NCBI GenBank assembly: GCA_016211085.1
Contig: JACQSY010000015.1
Location: 36,665 to 100,664 of the forward strand
Direction of reading: 5' to 3'
Length of the DNA stretch: 64,000 nt
Source: Acidobacteriota bacterium
Lineage (GTDB): Bacteria > Acidobacteriota > UBA6911 > RPQK01 > JACQSY01
Shown: positions 17,355 to 25,580 of the stretch, piece after piece
How the letters are laid out: each line of letters starts with the position of its first letter
Position numbering within the stretch: position 1 is the first letter of the stretch
The notes under the pieces: model-generated
Seen by the model: the letters and a program-made list of their open reading frames with translations, nothing else
Told to the model about the DNA's origin: nothing
Database searches by the model: none
Translations under genes and position numbers: made by a program

Positions 17355-18724
17355 TCATGCCCGGCAGAGAGGTTTTCAAATTTGGTCCACTGGTCAATAA
17401 AAGCCAATTTGACCGTATAGCCTGCGGGGCCGTTCCTTTGTTTTGCAATGATGATCTGAGCGACTCCCGAATCTTCCGAAGGATCTTCCTCCTTGTGGTA
17501 CTGGTCTTCGCGATAAATAAACAACACCACGTCCGCGTCTTGTTCGATGGAGCCCGATTCCCGAAGATCGGAAAGTTTCGGTTTATGGTCTTCTCCACGC
17601 CGTTGCTCAGGAGCACGGCTTAGCTGCGAGATGGCGACGACCGGGATGTTGAGTTCTTTGGCCAGTGCTTTCAACCCTCGCGAGATCGCAGCAATTTCCT
17701 GCTGGCGATTTTCATAACGGGTCCTAGTGCCGAGCACGGAAGCGGCCATAAGCTGAAGGTAATCAACCATGAGCAGGTCCAGTCCATGTTCAGCCTTCAG
17801 GCGGCGCGCCTTAGAGCGCATTTCACCCATTGAAATACCGGGCGTATCATCGATAAAAATCGAAGCCTGGGCCAACGTGCTCATTGCCCGCGCTAATTTG
17901 CTCCAATCCTCTTTGGAGAGAAACCCCGACCGTACTTTATGGCCATCCACTCTGGCTTCAGCACACAACAGGCGAGTCACCAACTGGTTTGATGACATCT
18001 CCAAGCTGAAAAACCCGACAGTTTTTTTCCCGCGAGTTGCAGCATGTTGGGCTATGTTCAGCGCCAGACTGGTTTTTCCGAGTCCGGGTCGTGCCGCCAC
18101 GATGATCAGATCAGATTTCTGAAGGCCACAGGTCAGCCGATCCAGCTCGATAAAGCCCGAAGCGATTCCGGTGATCAGCTCTTTGCGATGATAGAGCGAT
18201 TCGATGTGCTGGTAAGTGGCCGGAAGAAGATCTTGCAATTGTGAAAAGCCCCGGGTGGATTTCTGCTGGCTGATTTCGAAAATGGATCGTTCGGCGGCCT
18301 CCAGTAATTCAGCAGCATTTTCTTCGTTGGACAGGCCGCGCGTCACGATCTCATTGGCGAAATGCACAAGTCTGCGCAACAGCGCCTTTTCCTTCACTAT
18401 GCGCGCGTAGTGTTCCAGGTTGGAAAGGCGCGGCACACCATCCAGAAGCGACGCCACGTAGGACACACCGCCTGTGGCCTCAAGAACTGACTCTCTTTGG
18501 AGTTCCTCAATCAACGTGAGCGAGTCGATGGCATGCGAGGCTGCGCTAAGGCGCGCCATTGTGGAAAAGATTCTGCGATGCCCCTCCAGAAAGAAGTCTT
18601 CGGATGTCAGAATCTCCGCGGCCTGGTCGAGCAGAGCATTGTCGAGAAGTATGGCGCCTAACACGGCACGCTCCGCATCCAAATTCTGGGGGAGGGTTTT
18701 CTCCGGAAGGACGTCCACTGCCAT
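17351..18724 (-). CDS. dnaB: Replicative DNA helicase
   Basis: Hexameric 5'-3' helicase of the replication fork (457 aa). An N-terminal helical domain (LPQNLDAERAVLGAIL) is followed by the RecA-like motor with Walker A (ARPGLGKTSLAL), FFSLEMS and LLMVDYLQLM. No intein. The DciA-like loader at 30.4 kb is its likely partner. Although it follows rplI, it has its own -10 box right before the ATG and is separated from rplI by 120 bp. Confidence 0.96.
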   Translation of the reverse strand: MAVDVLPEKTLPQNLDAERAVLGAILLDNALLDQAAEILTSEDFFLEGHRRIFSTMARLSAASHAIDSLTLIEELQRESVLEATGGVSYVASLLDGVPRLSNLEHYARIVKEKALLRRLVHFANEIVTRGLSNEENAAELLEAAERSIFEISQQKSTRGFSQLQDLLPATYQHIESLYHRKELITGIASGFIELDRLTCGLQKSDLIIVAARPGLGKTSLALNIAQHAATRGKKTVGFFSLEMSSNQLVTRLLCAEARVDGHKVRSGFLSKEDWSKLARAMSTLAQASIFIDDTPGISMGEMRSKARRLKAEHGLDLLMVDYLQLMAASVLGTRTRYENRQQEIAAISRGLKALAKELNIPVVAISQLSRAPEQRRGEDHKPKLSDLRESGSIEQDADVVLFIYREDQYHKEEDPSEDSGVAQIIIAKQRNGPAGYTVKLAFIDQWTKFENLSAGHE

Positions 18725-18730
18725 GCGGGT

Positions 18731-18736
18731 ATTATA
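18731..18736 (-). promoter_or_regulatory. -10 box of dnaB, leaderless
   Basis: TATAAT on the minus strand ends exactly 6 nt before the dnaB ATG, the same spacing as at the PBP and thiD genes. No ribosome binding site precedes the ATG. Confidence 0.5.
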
Positions 18737-18844
18737 ACCAGCGGGGGCGAGAAAACACGGAAATGCTCAGCAACAGAAATAAAAAGGGATGAACACTTCG
18801 AAAATCCACAGTTCAGATCTAAATTGGAGCGGATCGGGCGTTCC

Positions 18845-19582
18845 TTACTCCGCTTCCTTCTTTTTCTTGCTGGGTCGCTTACTCTCTTTTTTGCTTGGCT
18901 TTAGCTCTTCGCTAGGGGTGGCCTTGCGCGCTTTCCGTTCAGATTCGGCAGCCTTTTCTCCGGAGCGAGCGGAGGCTGCAACACGGCCTTTTTTCGCCGG
19001 CTGCTTTTCCACCTCGGGCTGGACCTGGAGTGAAGGCCGCGCACTGAGCTGTTCGATATCGCGAAGCTTTGAATCCAGCTCCGCGATGATTCGTTCGCTT
19101 TCCTCGTCTTTCTTTTTGACCTTGGTGATGGTTTCATCACCCTCCACCACCACGGAAAGCAGCAATTCGGCTTTCACATCGCTGTGCAACAGCACCGAGA
19201 TTCTATGGTTACCTATGGTCTTGACCGGCTGCTGCAGAAGGATTCTTCTTCGATCCAAATGAATGCCGTTTTGTTCGAGAAGATCGGTCAGGTCCTTTGA
19301 AGTCACCGATCCAAACAGCACTCCGGTTTCACCTGCTTTTCGAGAAAGGATAACATGTAGTTGGTTCAGCTCGTTGGCCAGGAGTTCAGCTTCCCCGCGG
19401 AATTTTGCCTCTTTCCTGGCAAACGCCAGTTGCTGCTGCTCGATCATTTTGAGATTGCCCGGCGTCACCGGAATGGCCAGCTTCTTCGGGATCAGGTAAT
19501 TACGGCCATAACCCTCGGCCACTCTTACCACCTCACCCCGCCGTCCCAGGTGAAAAACATCATCTATCAATATCACTTGCAT
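18845..19582 (-). CDS. rplI: Ribosomal protein bL9 with long charged tail
   Basis: Binds 23S rRNA in the large subunit. Residues 1-150 are a complete L9 (MQVILIDDVFHLGRRGEVV, then GYGRNYLIPKKLA). Usual length is about 148; this one has 245 residues because of a low-complexity Lys/Glu/Ala/Ser tail of about 95 residues ending in KKKKEAE. I use the ATG at 19582, which has AGAGG about 9 nt upstream and matches the family start; an upstream start would add nine odd residues. In the rpsF-rpsR-rplI cluster, 57 bp after rpsR. Confidence 0.94.
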   Translation of the reverse strand: MQVILIDDVFHLGRRGEVVRVAEGYGRNYLIPKKLAIPVTPGNLKMIEQQQLAFARKEAKFRGEAELLANELNQLHVILSRKAGETGVLFGSVTSKDLTDLLEQNGIHLDRRRILLQQPVKTIGNHRISVLLHSDVKAELLLSVVVEGDETITKVKKKDEESERIIAELDSKLRDIEQLSARPSLQVQPEVEKQPAKKGRVAASARSGEKAAESERKARKATPSEELKPSKKESKRPSKKKKEAE

Positions 19583-19639
19583 ATGAAAACCTCTGCACAG
19601 GAACAGCACCCATCGCGGGCTGCTTTGGATAGGATACCC

Positions 19640-19852
19640 TTACTCCGCGACGTGGGGGAGCAACGCCAGGTGCCGGGCCCGTTTGATGGCCAGCGCCAGC
19701 ATGCGCTGGTGGCTGGCACAGACGCCGGAAATCCGGCGGGGCAATACCCGTGCGCGTTCCGGAACAAACTGGGAGAGAATACGAACATCCTTGTAATCAA
19801 TATAGTCGATCCGCTCGGCGCAAAATTTACAGAATTTCCTCCGTCTCACCAC
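19640..19852 (-). CDS. rpsR: Ribosomal protein bS18
   Basis: Small-subunit protein (70 aa) that pairs with bS6. The RRKFCKFC start, [11 protein letters not shown] and the [18 protein letters not shown] core are typical. Starts with GTG 3 bp after the rpsF stop; the ribosome binding site AAGGAG lies in the last codons of rpsF. The single-strand-binding gene often found between rpsF and rpsR is missing. Confidence 0.95.
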   Translation of the reverse strand: MVRRRKFCKFCAERIDYIDYKDVRILSQFVPERARVLPRRISGVCASHQRMLALAIKRARHLALLPHVAE

Positions 19853-19855
19853 AGG

Positions 19856-20269
19856 CTACTCCTTCTCTATTTCCATCTCCTCGCTAATCGGCTCTTGCCG
19901 ACGAGGAGGCGAAATGGCACGTTTCTTTTTCCGCACTTCACGGCGTGCTTTGAACTTATCGGCCCTTTTCAAGTCTAGATCCGTGCGCACGGATAAGAAC
20001 CGAATCACGTTGTCAGTCACTTTAAAACGCCGCTCCAACTCCAGAACCGCATCACCAGAACCCGCTTCCAGGGTCATAGTGACGTAAATACCTTCGTTGT
20101 GTTTTTTCACCGGAAAGGCGAGACGGCGTTTTCCCCATTGGTCCACGTTGAGGATTCTTGCGCCCTTTTCTTCCGCCGACTTCTTGAAGGACTGCACTGC
20201 CTGATCGACTTCGTCCTCCGTCAATGTTGGCGTGAGGACGAACACCACTTCATATTTCCTGAGCGACAT
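19856..20269 (-). CDS. rpsF: Ribosomal protein bS6
   Basis: Small-subunit protein (137 aa) with the usual ferredoxin-like core (RKYEVVFVLTPTLTEDEVD, then GKRRLAFPVKKHNEGIY). A basic then acidic tail of about 35 residues extends the core. AAGGAG lies 5 nt before the ATG. First gene of the rpsF-rpsR-rplI cluster. Confidence 0.95.
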   Translation of the reverse strand: MSLRKYEVVFVLTPTLTEDEVDQAVQSFKKSAEEKGARILNVDQWGKRRLAFPVKKHNEGIYVTMTLEAGSGDAVLELERRFKVTDNVIRFLSVRTDLDLKRADKFKARREVRKKKRAISPPRRQEPISEEMEIEKE

Positions 20270-20297
20270 TGATCTCCTTCACTGTAAAAAAAAATTT

Positions 20298-20306
20298 ATT
20301 TTAGCA
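20298..20306 (-). promoter_or_regulatory. Extended -10 promoter of rpsF operon
   Basis: TGCTAAAAT fits the extended -10 pattern and lies 28 nt before the rpsF ATG, downstream of the hppA stop. It would give the ribosomal cluster its own promoter with a short leader that contains the AAGGAG. Confidence 0.45.
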
Positions 20307-20319
20307 CACTCTCGGGAGT

Positions 20320-22320
20320 TCAACGCAGAAGCGGTGCAATCACCAGGGAAACGATGGACATCAGCTTGATTAGGATATTCATGGAAGGGCCGGTGGTGTC
20401 TTTGAAGGGATCTCCGACAGTATCTCCCACCACGGCGGCTTTGTGGGCCTCCGAGCCTTTACCCCCCAGCTGACCTTTCTCAATCAGTTTCTTGGCATTG
20501 TCCCAAGCCGCGCCTGCATTGGCCATAAACAGAGCCAGTAAGACCCCTGAGAGCGTGGCCCCCGCCAACATCCCACCCAGACCTTCAGCACCGAGTACGG
20601 TCCCAATGATGACCGGCATCAGCACCGCCAACATTCCTGGAAAGATCATTTCCTTGAGTGCTGCCTGCGTCGAGATATCGATACAACGGGCCGTATCGGG
20701 TTTGGCAGTACCTTGCATCAAGCCTGGTATTTCACGGAATTGACGCCTCACTTCCTCGACCATTTTAAAAGCCGCTTTCCCTACCGAGGACATGGTGAGA
20801 TCGGCGATATAAAAGGGCAAGATTCCGCCTACAAACAAGCCTGTGACCACAATGGGATTGGTAAGGTCCAGGGACTTCAATCCTACTGTCTGCACGTACG
20901 CGGAAAACAGCGCCAATGCGGTAAGGGCGGCTGATCCAATGGCAAATCCCTTGCCAATAGCCGCGGTGGTGTTGCCAAGCGCATCCAGGCTGTCGGTGAT
21001 TTCACGGGTCTCGGGGCCGAGCTTGCTCATTTGAGAAATTCCACCCGCGTTATCGGCTATAGGCCCATATGCGTCTACGGACATAGTTATTCCCACGGTG
21101 GCTAGCATACCCACCGCCGCAATGCTGATTCCGTAAAGACCCGCGTAGTTGTATGAAATCAGAATAGCGCCACAAATCGTTAACACCGGAAGCGCGGTGG
21201 ACTGCATGCCCACGGCAAGACCACTGATGATGTTGGTGGCGACTCCGGTTTTGCAGGAGTCGGCAATTTTTTGGATCGGTTTTCCCGACGTGTACCATTC
21301 AGTGATCAGGCCAATGACCACTCCTGAAATAGCGCCCACAAGGACGCTGTAAAAAATTCCCAGTTCCACTTCCAAAATGTTTACCACCAAAAATGTGCCG
21401 GCCAGCAGCAGGGCCGCACTCACATAGGTAGAATTGCGGAGGGAGGCCGCCGGGCCCAGCGTCCGCAGAATACGCATGGACAGAATGCCTGCTATTGAAG
21501 CGATCAGGCCAATCAAACCCAGGAAGATCGGCAACGCCATGTAAACAGACTGATTCTCGCTGGTGATATTGAGAAATCTGGAGGTGCCAGCCGCCGCAAT
21601 CGCAATGGTGGCAACCATAGAACCAACATAGCTTTCAAAGATATCCGCTCCCATTCCGGCAGTATCACCGACACAATCCCCCACGTTATCCGCTATCGTT
21701 GCAGGATTGCGGGGATCATCTTCCGGAATACCGGCCTCGACTTTCCCTACCAAGTCTGCCCCCACGTCGGCGGTCTTTGTGTAAATTCCGCCGCCGACCC
21801 GCGCGAACAGCGCAATAGAACTGGCGCCCATCCCATAGCCGGTAATATCCCCGGCATCCAACGTTCCTCTCAAATAAAGAAGGAATGCCAACCCGATGCC
21901 GAGTAGCCCCAGACTTGCCACCGAAAGCCCCATCACGGCACCGCCGTAAAACGCGACGTTTAAAGCTTGAATCAAACCGGAGTCCCGAGCCGCTTGCGAA
22001 GTACGCACGTTGGCCCGAGTGGCCGCTTTCATGCCAAAAAAACCCGCCAAAATGGAACTCAGTGCGCCGAAAATGAAGGCGAGAGCTGTCCACAGTGAGA
22101 TGGCCCACGACAGAAGCGCGAACACAAGCAGGACAAAGCCGGCCAGAATGGTGTACTCGCGCCGCAAAAAAACCATCGCCCCTTGATGGATGGCGTCGGA
22201 GATCTCAATCATCAATCCGTCAGTGACGGTTATTCGTTTAATCGAGAAGTAAATCCAAGCAGCAAAGCCCAGCCCAATCAGACCACCAATCGGAAATATC
22301 AGCGGGTAGGAATCAAGCAT
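20320..22320 (-). CDS. hppA: Membrane-bound pyrophosphatase, K+-dependent type
   Basis: Ion-pumping pyrophosphatase (666 aa, about 16 membrane segments) that hydrolyses PPi to export H+ or Na+. The active-site segments [28 protein letters not shown] and [15 protein letters not shown] are intact. The [10 protein letters not shown] motif has Ala where K+-independent enzymes have Lys, so I predict K+ dependence. Whether it pumps protons or sodium is not decided by what I can see. Starts 3 bp after the pth stop. Confidence 0.95.
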   Translation of the reverse strand: MLDSYPLIFPIGGLIGLGFAAWIYFSIKRITVTDGLMIEISDAIHQGAMVFLRREYTILAGFVLLVFALLSWAISLWTALAFIFGALSSILAGFFGMKAATRANVRTSQAARDSGLIQALNVAFYGGAVMGLSVASLGLLGIGLAFLLYLRGTLDAGDITGYGMGASSIALFARVGGGIYTKTADVGADLVGKVEAGIPEDDPRNPATIADNVGDCVGDTAGMGADIFESYVGSMVATIAIAAAGTSRFLNITSENQSVYMALPIFLGLIGLIASIAGILSMRILRTLGPAASLRNSTYVSAALLLAGTFLVVNILEVELGIFYSVLVGAISGVVIGLITEWYTSGKPIQKIADSCKTGVATNIISGLAVGMQSTALPVLTICGAILISYNYAGLYGISIAAVGMLATVGITMSVDAYGPIADNAGGISQMSKLGPETREITDSLDALGNTTAAIGKGFAIGSAALTALALFSAYVQTVGLKSLDLTNPIVVTGLFVGGILPFYIADLTMSSVGKAAFKMVEEVRRQFREIPGLMQGTAKPDTARCIDISTQAALKEMIFPGMLAVLMPVIIGTVLGAEGLGGMLAGATLSGVLLALFMANAGAAWDNAKKLIEKGQLGGKGSEAHKAAVVGDTVGDPFKDTTGPSMNILIKLMSIVSLVIAPLLR

Positions 22321-22323
22321 TGC

Positions 22324-22920
22324 TCAATCTTCGGCTACAGGTTTAAGGCGGTTTTTCGAACGTTCGTTGAACACGGACATGGCGCGATCCAGACCGTCCA
22401 CAATAATGGTTCGAATGGCTTCAATGGCCAGATCGATCATTTCATCCACAACCTTCCTCTCAGTTTTCGTGAAATTGCTCAAAACAAATTGCGAATAATC
22501 CTCCAGTGGTGTTTCCCCCGGAGAAATTCCCACCCGCAGGCGGGGAATCTGAGTTCCGAAAGACTGGATGATCGACTCCATCCCTTTCTGCCCCCCCGAG
22601 CTTCCCGATCTTCGAACCCGTATCGACCCGAGAGGCAGATCAATATCGTCGTAGACAATCAGCATTTGGGACAGATCCAGCGGATAGTGCTTTAAGAGTT
22701 CTTGCAGAGCACTTCCACTGAGATTCATGAAGGTCTGTGGCTTGGCAAGGACCACGATTTCTCCCGACTGCTCCAGCATGCAGGTCAATGATCGGGCGAA
22801 AATGCTCTCGAACTTCTTGCCATGTTGTTCCGCCAGCCGGTCCAGGATCATGAATCCTATATTGTGACGGCTTTTGCGGTACTGGGGACCGGGGTTGCCC
22901 AGGCCGGCGATGAGGTACAC
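22324..22920 (-). CDS. pth: Peptidyl-tRNA hydrolase
   Basis: Recycles peptidyl-tRNA dropped from stalled ribosomes (198 aa). The N-terminus (LIAGLGNPGPQYRKSRHNIGF) contains the catalytic His and the tRNA-binding Asn residues; KPQTFMNLSG and YDDIDLPLGSIRVR follow. Lies 6 bp downstream of rplY in the classic prs-rplY-pth order. Confidence 0.96.
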   Translation of the reverse strand: MYLIAGLGNPGPQYRKSRHNIGFMILDRLAEQHGKKFESIFARSLTCMLEQSGEIVVLAKPQTFMNLSGSALQELLKHYPLDLSQMLIVYDDIDLPLGSIRVRRSGSSGGQKGMESIIQSFGTQIPRLRVGISPGETPLEDYSQFVLSNFTKTERKVVDEMIDLAIEAIRTIIVDGLDRAMSVFNERSKNRLKPVAED

Positions 22921-22926
22921 TCAGAA

Positions 22927-23589
22927 TTACTCCTCTTCCCCTTCAGCTTTCCCTTCTTCAGCTTTACCTTTCTTGATGACCTCAGGTTCTGCGGCCACTG
23001 GTTCCACCACTGCTTCCACAACACGCTCAATGTGCGGCGGCACCACAGTTACCACTACCAGTTCTGCATCCGAAAGGACCCTGATTTTGGAATGGTCCAC
23101 CGGTATGTTCTCCACGCGTATGGAATCACCGATAGCCAGACTCGAGACTTCAACGCGCAAGCGATCCGGGACATCACGAGGCAAACATTCTACCTCCACC
23201 TCACGGAGCACGATGTCCAGCACGCCCCCCGTTTCTTTTACTCCCTTGGGCACTCCCACAGCTTCTATGGGCACTTTGAATTCCATCATGCGATCCATGG
23301 CAATGGCCTGAAAATCCGCATGCAGCAGACGCCCTTGTACGGGATGAAGCTGGTATTCTTTGATCAGAACCTCCTTGGGGCTGCCATCGATGCTCAGCTT
23401 GAAGATGGTGTTGTGCCCGGTTTCCGAATGCAGGATATGAATTACATCTTTTGGATCTACGCTGATGGGGAGCGGCGCCATGCCTTCGCCGTACACGACG
23501 GCTGGAATTTTGCCGGTTCGCCTCAGCTGCCGATTGGCATTCTTTCCAAAAGTCTTTCTCGGCTCCGCGTTTACGATCATTTCAGCCAT
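22927..23589 (-). CDS. rplY: Ribosomal protein bL25, CTC/TL5 form
   Basis: Binds 5S rRNA in the large subunit; the long form (220 aa) has the L25 domain (residues 1-95, NANRQLRRTGKIPAVVYGEG) and a C-terminal TL5 domain. A Glu/Lys-rich tail closes it. AAGGAG lies 8 nt before the ATG. Follows prs after 92 bp, which hold a possible -10 (TAAAAT), and precedes pth. Confidence 0.94.
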   Translation of the reverse strand: MAEMIVNAEPRKTFGKNANRQLRRTGKIPAVVYGEGMAPLPISVDPKDVIHILHSETGHNTIFKLSIDGSPKEVLIKEYQLHPVQGRLLHADFQAIAMDRMMEFKVPIEAVGVPKGVKETGGVLDIVLREVEVECLPRDVPDRLRVEVSSLAIGDSIRVENIPVDHSKIRVLSDAELVVVTVVPPHIERVVEAVVEPVAAEPEVIKKGKAEEGKAEGEEE

Positions 23590-23681
23590 TTGTCAGACTC
23601 CTTACTCTCATCTTCCCCAAATACAAACTTATTATTTTAGCTTAGCTGGGATTTCTTGAACAGAAAGTGCCGCTATCGCTA

Positions 23682-24617
23682 TTACACGAAGAGACGGCTC
23701 ACCGACGTCTCTTCATGAATCGACTTGATGGCTTCCCCCAGAAGCCCGGCCACGCTGAGAACCTTAATCTTGGAAACCTGCTTTTCCGGGGAAAGCTGAA
23801 TGGTATTGGTAACAATAACCTGCTCAAAGTGCGAATCCACAATTCTCTTTACTGCAGGCCCTGAAAGCACCGCGTGGGTTGACGCGGCAAACAGACGACA
23901 CGCGCCTTCTCTCTTCAGGGCCTCAATCGCCCTCAACATTGTGCCCGCCGTGTCAATAATATCGTCAACGATAATAATGTTCTTGCCAACAACATCTCCC
24001 ACGATGTTCATGACTTCCGCTTCGTTGTCGGCGACTCGCCGCTTGTCAATAATCGCCAGACCGGCATTCAAACGCTTGGCGTAAGCTCGAGCGCGTTCCA
24101 CACCTCCGGAATCGGGAGAAACGACGGTGAGGTTTTCGATTCCAAGTTGCTGGATGAACTCCAGAATTATAGGCGTGGCGAAAAGGTGATCAACCGGGAT
24201 ATCAAAAAAACCCTGAATCTGCCCTACATGAAGGTCCATCGTGAGCATCCGATGGGTTCCGGCAGCCGAGATAAGATCTCCAACCAGCTTTGCGGTGATG
24301 GGGACTCGAGGTTTATCTTTCCTGTCCTGCCGGGCGTACCCGTAGTAGGGGACGACGGCGGTAATTCTCTTTGCAGAAGATCGCTTGAAAGCGTCGATCA
24401 TGATGAGCATTTCCATGAGGTTCTCGTTTACGGGCGGGCAGGTAGGTTGGACGATGAAAACATCCTGACCGCGAACATTCTCCAAAATCTGGAAATTGAC
24501 CTCATCATCACTGAATCGCTTGATGCTGCATTCACCTAAGGGGACACCCAGGTAGTTTGCGATCTCGCAGGCCAGCGTTCGATTGGCACTTCCGCTAAAA
24601 ATCTTCAGTTCCGTCAT
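23682..24617 (-). CDS. prs: Ribose-phosphate pyrophosphokinase
   Basis: Makes PRPP from ribose 5-phosphate and ATP for nucleotide, His and Trp synthesis (311 aa). The ATP loop (YYGYARQDRK), the metal-binding DLHVGQIQGFF and the PRPP loop (IIIVDDIIDTAGTM) are all present. Lies 5 bp after ispE, the common ispE-prs-rplY-pth order. Confidence 0.96.
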   Translation of the reverse strand: MTELKIFSGSANRTLACEIANYLGVPLGECSIKRFSDDEVNFQILENVRGQDVFIVQPTCPPVNENLMEMLIMIDAFKRSSAKRITAVVPYYGYARQDRKDKPRVPITAKLVGDLISAAGTHRMLTMDLHVGQIQGFFDIPVDHLFATPIILEFIQQLGIENLTVVSPDSGGVERARAYAKRLNAGLAIIDKRRVADNEAEVMNIVGDVVGKNIIIVDDIIDTAGTMLRAIEALKREGACRLFAASTHAVLSGPAVKRIVDSHFEQVIVTNTIQLSPEKQVSKIKVLSVAGLLGEAIKSIHEETSVSRLFV

Positions 24618-24622
24618 TGGTT

Positions 24623-25573
24623 CTATTCAGGAAATTTCAGACCCGAACGCTTGAACTCGCGCCTGTAAGCGTTCCTGCCCAGGGTGCGACAATGGAACAC
24701 CCGACCCAAATCGTTCCGTTCCACCGCCTCGGCAGCCCTGAGACGGCCTTCTGCGGAACTTATCGCCAGGAGGGTGGAGCCGCTCCCGCACAGTAGAATT
24801 TTTTCGCAACCCGCCTCCGCCAGGATCTGGCGCACTCGTTGGAGAAGCGGATATTTCTTAAAGAGCGGAGTCTCGAAATCGTTTTCCAGCAGAGCCGGGG
24901 AACACTTAAAGTTTTCAACAGCTTCGCGGAAGTTCTGCATTTTAGAAGCTGCGCCCCGGCTTGTCAATACGGCTTCAGGAGTCCAGGAGCCCCACATTTC
25001 CAGACCATAAGCCTCGCTGGTGCTGATGCTCATTCCGGGATGCACCAGAAGCAGCTCCCGCTCAGCGTTGTCAGGAAGCGGCGTGATGATTTCCCCTCTC
25101 CCCTCCCCCAGAGCGCTCCCACCCCACAGAAAGAAAGGAACGTCAGAACCGAGACGCCCGCCCAGTTCTGCAAGCTGTGAGAGTGACAGTCCTGCCTCCC
25201 ATAACTGATTTAACGCCATTAGCGTGACGGCTGCGTTGCTGGAGCCTCCCCCCAGACCGGCCGACATCGGCACTCTCTTTTTCAGACGGATGAAAACTCC
25301 CTTTGTCCCGGAAACATGCTCTCGGAGCAAGCTTGCCGCCCGCAGGACCAGGTTTTCTCTTACCGGTCCGGGGGACCTGCCGTTAACCTCGAGTTGAATC
25401 ACCGGCTGATCCAGAACCTGCAATTCCAGGCCATCCTTCAGATCAACCGTCTGATAGAGGGTCAGGATCTCATGGAACCCGTCGGAGCGTTTCCCCAATA
25501 TCTTTAGAATCCAGTTCACCTTTGCAAAAGATGGGAGGGAAAGCAAGGCGGCCATTAGGAGGATTGCCGTCAA
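24623..25573 (-). CDS. ispE: 4-diphosphocytidyl-2-C-methyl-D-erythritol kinase
   Basis: GHMP kinase of the MEP pathway (316 aa) phosphorylating CDP-ME. The signature PMSAGLGGGSSNAAV and the N-terminal FAKVNWILKILGKRSDGFH are typical. The longest start is a TTG at 25573; an ATG at 25555 leaves LPSFAKVN close to the N-terminus as in other family members and is at least as likely. Neither has a ribosome binding site. Starts 7 bp after the TPR gene. Confidence 0.92.
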   Translation of the reverse strand: MTAILLMAALLSLPSFAKVNWILKILGKRSDGFHEILTLYQTVDLKDGLELQVLDQPVIQLEVNGRSPGPVRENLVLRAASLLREHVSGTKGVFIRLKKRVPMSAGLGGGSSNAAVTLMALNQLWEAGLSLSQLAELGGRLGSDVPFFLWGGSALGEGRGEIITPLPDNAERELLLVHPGMSISTSEAYGLEMWGSWTPEAVLTSRGAASKMQNFREAVENFKCSPALLENDFETPLFKKYPLLQRVRQILAEAGCEKILLCGSGSTLLAISSAEGRLRAAEAVERNDLGRVFHCRTLGRNAYRREFKRSGLKFPE

Positions 25574-25580
25574 AAAAGGC

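Noticed and set aside
20281..20300. T-run after hppA (minus strand) as rho-independent terminator
   Set aside because: The nine T are not directly preceded by a stable stem; the region fits the rpsF promoter and leader better.
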